Origin: Methylomonas subterranea
Lineage (GTDB): Bacteria > Pseudomonadota > Gammaproteobacteria > Methylococcales > Methylomonadaceae
Reading direction: 5' to 3'
Assembly (NCBI RefSeq): GCF_024505185.1
Contig: NZ_JANIBJ010000014.1
Coordinates: forward strand, 42,820-106,819
Length of the DNA stretch: 64,000 nucleotides
This document shows, piece by piece, positions 63,986 through 64,000 of the stretch. Position 1 is the first letter of the stretch. Each line of letters opens with the position of its first letter. Both the position numbers and the translations under genes were made by a program. The notes under the pieces were generated by a model that was not told the DNA's origin, did no database searches, and saw only the letters and a list, made by a program, of their open reading frames with translations.

Positions 63986-64000
63986 AAGTCAAATCCCGGG

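Overview
The window looks like the chromosome of a gammaproteobacterium, most likely a Methylomonas-type gamma-methanotroph. The pointers are a hopanoid-type RND transporter, PEP-CTERM (exosortase) surface proteins with the VPLPAAAWLFG-type tail, a Calvin-type class II aldolase, a periplasmic KatG and a cupredoxin locus. No methane monooxygenase, rRNA, tRNA, phage, transposase or CRISPR array is visible, so the genus is an inference. Gene density is high, and most neighbours overlap or abut in small operons.

Layout. 1-4.1 kb: a NIF3-like protein, then oxyR and katG divergently placed (peroxide defence). 4.3-6.6 kb: Calvin-type fructose-bisphosphate aldolase and the pilus-retraction ATPase pilU. 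6.7-10.2 kb: a thiolase-like PP-loop protein coupled to tusA, then argJ and a Nudix-ThiE fusion. 10.2-20.8 kb (minus strand): valS, an HDOD-GAF protein, a two-receiver regulator, then pilB, pilC, pilD, coaE, zapD and yacG. 21-24.5 kb: a MOSC protein, two membrane proteins, and a two-gene cluster with a membrane-anchored cupredoxin. 24.8-26.4 kb: pgi.

26.5-30.6 kb is the most unusual part. It holds three minus-strand genes for secreted proteins: a PEP-CTERM protein preceded by a probable cyclic-di-GMP (GEMM-I) riboswitch, a five-heme c-type cytochrome ending in thrombospondin-3 and dockerin repeats, and a small PEP-CTERM protein with a cohesin-like domain. The set suggests that a multiheme cytochrome is held on the cell surface through a cohesin-dockerin bond to an exosortase-anchored protein, with c-di-GMP acting on at least the first gene.

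31-37.4 kb: uppP, a Ca/Na exchanger, hpnN-like RND exporter, motA and motB. 38-44.5 kb: phosphoglucomutase, then an envelope cluster in which an OprI/Lpp-like lipoprotein lies between two L,D-transpeptidases; then rdgC, darP (yjgA) and mtgA. 44.9-49.5 kb: mepA, ribF with a DUF1289 gene, a spore-photoproduct-lyase-like radical SAM protein overlapping a short-chain dehydrogenase, and dsbB. 49.5-57.8 kb: priA, preceded by an AT-rich region with paired DnaA boxes and an Anr/Fnr-like palindrome; a DUF5765 membrane protein; an inverted-repeat element with a long G tract; an NlpC/P60 lipoprotein; dinB with DUF4389 and DUF2333 genes; ycgL; a CPBP protease. 57.8-64 kb: guaB, a methyltransferase and guaA (GMP synthesis), a small lipoprotein, and the mutY-yggX pair.

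Start codons were moved inside the longest frame wherever a Shine-Dalgarno sequence, a signal peptide or family length supported it. These choices are stated gene by gene.
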